The translations under genes and the position numbers were made by a program. The notes beneath the pieces are model-generated. The model was not told the DNA's origin, made no database searches, and saw only the letters and a program-made list of their open reading frames with translations. This document shows, in pieces, positions 5,700 through 7,692 of a DNA stretch of 7,692 nucleotides. The stretch covers positions 1-7,692 of the forward strand of contig DNUB01000188.1 in the NCBI GenBank assembly GCA_003508605.1, given 5' to 3'. The DNA is from Oscillospiraceae bacterium (GTDB lineage: Bacteria; Bacillota; Clostridia; Oscillospirales; Ruminococcaceae). Position 1 is the stretch's first letter; each line of letters opens with the position of its first letter.

Positions 5700-7025
5700 A
5701 TGAAAGATAAAAGATTCACAGCGGTGACAAAAACTATTGCCATAGCTTTGGTATTTTCGTTTTTCGGCAGCTTTGCGGCTTCTGCGGAGGAATCCGCCGA
5801 TAACAATGAAGCTATCGGAAGATTAAGCCGCCTTGTTACCTCCAATAATCCGGACAACTATGCTGTGATAGAAGTAAACGGCGATAACATTACCGCCAGG
5901 GGAAAATTCACAAGCGATACTCCCTTCAGCATAGATTTTACCGACACAACCCCCACGTCCAATACCTTTAAACATAACGGCGGCGGAGAATTTACGGCAG
6001 AAATGACCTGCAAGCCGATGCAAAACGGATATTACAACTTTTATATTGGTTTTGACTCAAGGGTAGCCATGTCCTATCTTATGGCATATGATGAGGACGG
6101 CTGGCATATTCCCGACAACAACCTGTCCGTATTGAATGCAGCCAAGCTTGATAAAGTAAGGCAAACAGACCCTTTGGCCGCAGCATACTACATAAGCCCC
6201 GAAGCCGATAAGGCGGAGATTAAAGACACCATGGAAAAAATACAGATTATATCCGATCAGGTGTGCGACGGTGCTGAGGATGATTATCGGAAAGCATATC
6301 TGCTTAACCGCTGGATTGCAGACAATATTTATTATGACCACGACGCCGCCAATACGGAGGTAACCATTGAAACTGTGGCATTAAGCAATGTTCTGGAAAA
6401 TCACCGCACCACATGCGCAGGCTATGCAAACCTTTACTGTGCTCTGCTGGAGGTTCAGGGAATACGCTCGGTGAATTTAAAGGGAGCTGCCGTAGCAGGT
6501 GAGATTACATACGAATCCCTTGCCACGGGAGTGGAAAACCATGAATTTACCGCTTTTTGGTACGAAAAGCAAAACCGCTGGGTTTATGTTGATTCCTGTT
6601 GGTCCGGCGCAGGCGATTACGAAAAAGGGAAATACACCGACAGGATCACTTATGATAAGTATTTTGATGTGACAGGAGAAGCCTTTTCCTTAAATCACCG
6701 CATAGACAAGGCTGAAGAGCGTTTTTACACAAAGGCACTTGCGGCTGTTGAAGCAAGCGAATCCACCGAAATACTTCAAACCGAAGCCACAAGCGACTCC
6801 GCTTCGGAAACAAATGTCCCGGGCTCGGACAGTGTTTCCGAAACGGAAAAAATAACCGATAATAAAACGGAAGCAAGTAACACTAAGCCGACTGACAGCG
6901 AAAAAAACGAAGACGTTTCCGATAAGGAAAAACCGTTTCCCGTCCTCTATATAGCAATCGCACTTGCGGGAGCCGCTGCGGTTGCCGTAGGGATAATTAT
7001 GGTTGTTCACAAGTACAGGTCATAA
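5700..7025 (+). CDS. membrane-anchored extracellular transglutaminase-like protein (441 aa)
   Basis: This is a surface protein with a transglutaminase-core (papain-like) domain. Domain order: signal peptide 1-29 (hydrophobic IAIALVFSFFGSFA, cleavage after ASA); a beta-rich domain of unknown role at about 50-165; the transglutaminase core at about 195-325; a Ser/Thr/Glu/Asp-rich linker at about 352-411; one membrane helix at about 414-436; and the short basic tail HKYRS. The catalytic triad is visible: Cys239 in TTCAGYANLYCALL, His281 in NHEFTAFW and Asp298 in YVDSCW. The linker and C-terminal helix act as a stalk and anchor; there is no LPXTG sorting signal. Bacterial members are often peptidases or cell-wall/protein remodelling enzymes rather than true crosslinkers, so the reaction is not certain. 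The start is ATG with AGGAGA at 5691-5696. It lies 27 nt before the cyclophilin gene with no hairpin between, so the two are probably co-transcribed. Confidence 0.88.
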   Translation: MKDKRFTAVTKTIAIALVFSFFGSFAASAEESADNNEAIGRLSRLVTSNNPDNYAVIEVNGDNITARGKFTSDTPFSIDFTDTTPTSNTFKHNGGGEFTAEMTCKPMQNGYYNFYIGFDSRVAMSYLMAYDEDGWHIPDNNLSVLNAAKLDKVRQTDPLAAAYYISPEADKAEIKDTMEKIQIISDQVCDGAEDDYRKAYLLNRWIADNIYYDHDAANTEVTIETVALSNVLENHRTTCAGYANLYCALLEVQGIRSVNLKGAAVAGEITYESLATGVENHEFTAFWYEKQNRWVYVDSCWSGAGDYEKGKYTDRITYDKYFDVTGEAFSLNHRIDKAEERFYTKALAAVEASESTEILQTEATSDSASETNVPGSDSVSETEKITDNKTEASNTKPTDSEKNEDVSDKEKPFPVLYIAIALAGAAAVAVGIIMVVHKYRS

Positions 7026-7052
7026 AAAATAAAAAAGAAAGGTGATTTATAA

Positions 7053-7529
7053 ATGATAGTTATTGAAATGGAAAACGGCAAGGAGATAAAGCTTGAATTA
7101 TATCCGAAAAAAGCACCTATTACCGTTGCAAACTTTGAAAAATTAGTATCCGAGAAATTTTATGACGGTCTTACTTTTCACCGTGTGATCAAGGACTTTA
7201 TGATTCAGGGCGGCTGTCCCAGGGGCGACGGCACAGGCGGTCCTGATGAGAGAATTAAGGGCGAGTTTCTTGCCAACGGAGTACCCAACGATATAAAGCA
7301 TGAAAGAGGAGTTATTTCCATGGCGCGTTCGGGAAATCCAAATTCCGCAGGAAGTCAATTTTTTATTGTGCACAAGGACGCACCGCATCTTGACGGACAG
7401 TATGCAGCCTTCGGAAGGGTTATTGAGGGCATGGAGACGGTAGACGAAATAGCGGATTCAAAAACCGATTTAAGAGATAATAAGCCCTTGACTCCCGTTA
7501 TCATCAAGAGAATTTATAAATCGGAGTAA
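7053..7529 (+). CDS. cyclophilin-type peptidyl-prolyl cis-trans isomerase (158 aa)
   Basis: This is a single-domain cyclophilin that catalyses Xaa-Pro isomerisation during protein folding. Hallmarks: [14 protein letters not shown] (41-54) with the catalytic Arg44 and the pocket residues Phe49, Met50 and Gln52; SQFFI (101-105) with Phe104; and [13 protein letters not shown] (112-124). The human cyclophilin A Trp121 position is His112 and its His126 position is Tyr117, both common in compact bacterial members and consistent with weak cyclosporin binding. It has no signal peptide or lipobox, so it should be cytoplasmic, and it is about the normal length for the minimal bacterial form. The start ATG follows AAAGGTGAT (7038-7046), an adequate ribosome site. 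It is the second and last gene of the rightward unit and is followed by a clear terminator. The link with the surface transglutaminase may be simple co-transcription. Confidence 0.96.
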   Translation: MIVIEMENGKEIKLELYPKKAPITVANFEKLVSEKFYDGLTFHRVIKDFMIQGGCPRGDGTGGPDERIKGEFLANGVPNDIKHERGVISMARSGNPNSAGSQFFIVHKDAPHLDGQYAAFGRVIEGMETVDEIADSKTDLRDNKPLTPVIIKRIYKSE

Positions 7530-7600
7530 CGGGCTTTATATCTGATTTTGATTAAAGTGCCGACATAATTTTTGCGTCAAAGCGCAGTACGCACCAGCTG

Positions 7601-7660
7601 CTTTTCCTTGAGCTAAATCGGTTCTTCCGCCGATTTACTTTTTCCTTGAAAGCTAATTGG
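7601..7660 (+). repeat. imperfect direct repeat flanking the terminator stem
   Basis: Two copies of a roughly 21-nt unit, TTTTCCTTGA followed by (AA)GCTAA(A/T)T(C/G)GG, lie at 7601-7621 and 7639-7660, on either side of the terminator loop. They differ by a 2-nt insertion and a few substitutions. This could be a small local duplication or part of a dispersed intergenic repeat that continues past the window edge. Confidence 0.4.
7614..7643 (+). terminator. intrinsic terminator of the rightward unit
   Basis: A perfect 8-bp stem TAAATCGG (7614-7621) / CCGATTTA (7630-7637) has an 8-nt loop and is followed by C and five T (7639-7643). It lies about 85 nt after the cyclophilin stop codon. A weaker stem right after the stop (GGGCTTTA at 7531-7538 with TAAAGTGCC at 7553-7561) contains a bulge and has no T-tract. 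Confidence 0.7.
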
Positions 7661-7692
7661 CGTCAGATAACCTTAAGGCAACACCGCACAAT

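Noticed and set aside
5600..5857. Minus-strand 85-aa reading frame over the divergent promoters
   Set aside because: It lies antisense to the transglutaminase signal-peptide region and over both promoters, with no ribosome site. It is a shadow frame.
1..7692. CRISPR array, tRNA, rRNA, or insertion sequence
   Set aside because: There is no regularly spaced repeat set, no tRNA-like cloverleaf or rRNA-like conserved stretch noticed, and no transposase or integrase frame.

Overview
The window looks like chromosomal DNA of a low-to-moderate GC Gram-positive anaerobe of the Clostridia (Ruminococcus/Oscillospiraceae-like). This placement is an inference from AAGGAGG-type ribosome binding sites, near-consensus sigma-A promoters, AT-rich spacers, a TTG start and the style of the proteins. 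I cannot name a species.

Layout. Positions 1-5534 are read leftward on the minus strand. In transcription order they carry a cytoplasmic S41-family peptidase-like protein (start corrected to 5534), a 131-aa secreted aromatic- and His-rich protein with just two Cys in its mature part, a 636-aa membrane protein with a large extracytoplasmic C-terminal domain, an ABC ATPase, and a 213-aa membrane subunit. The secreted-protein gene has its own textbook promoter (TTGACA, 17 nt, TATAAT). A hairpin with a weak T-tract separates it from the three transporter genes, an arrangement often seen where a small secreted product is made in excess over its transporter. From 5640 rightward, a divergent promoter drives a membrane-anchored extracellular transglutaminase-like protein and a cyclophilin-type peptidyl-prolyl isomerase, followed by a clear intrinsic terminator at 7614-7643.

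Most interesting points. (1) The C-terminal part of the 636-aa permease reads as an M1 (gluzincin) aminopeptidase domain whose zinc site is destroyed. HExxH has become REYSE, while the Gly-Asn after it, the third-ligand Glu at exactly the family spacing (18 residues later) and a Tyr in the family's catalytic-Tyr context remain. This suggests a transporter with a non-catalytic peptide-binding domain on the outside. (2) It sits in one apparent operon with a secreted 131-aa protein of unknown family, suggesting a secreted-peptide export, sensing or self-protection system. (3) The S41 protein has Cys where the nucleophilic Ser should be and Ser where Lys sits in the Ser-Lys branch, but keeps the DGHT His of the Ser-His branch. 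Together these could form a peptide production or resistance module, but nothing in the sequence proves a shared function, and the transglutaminase/cyclophilin pair is probably a separate unit.
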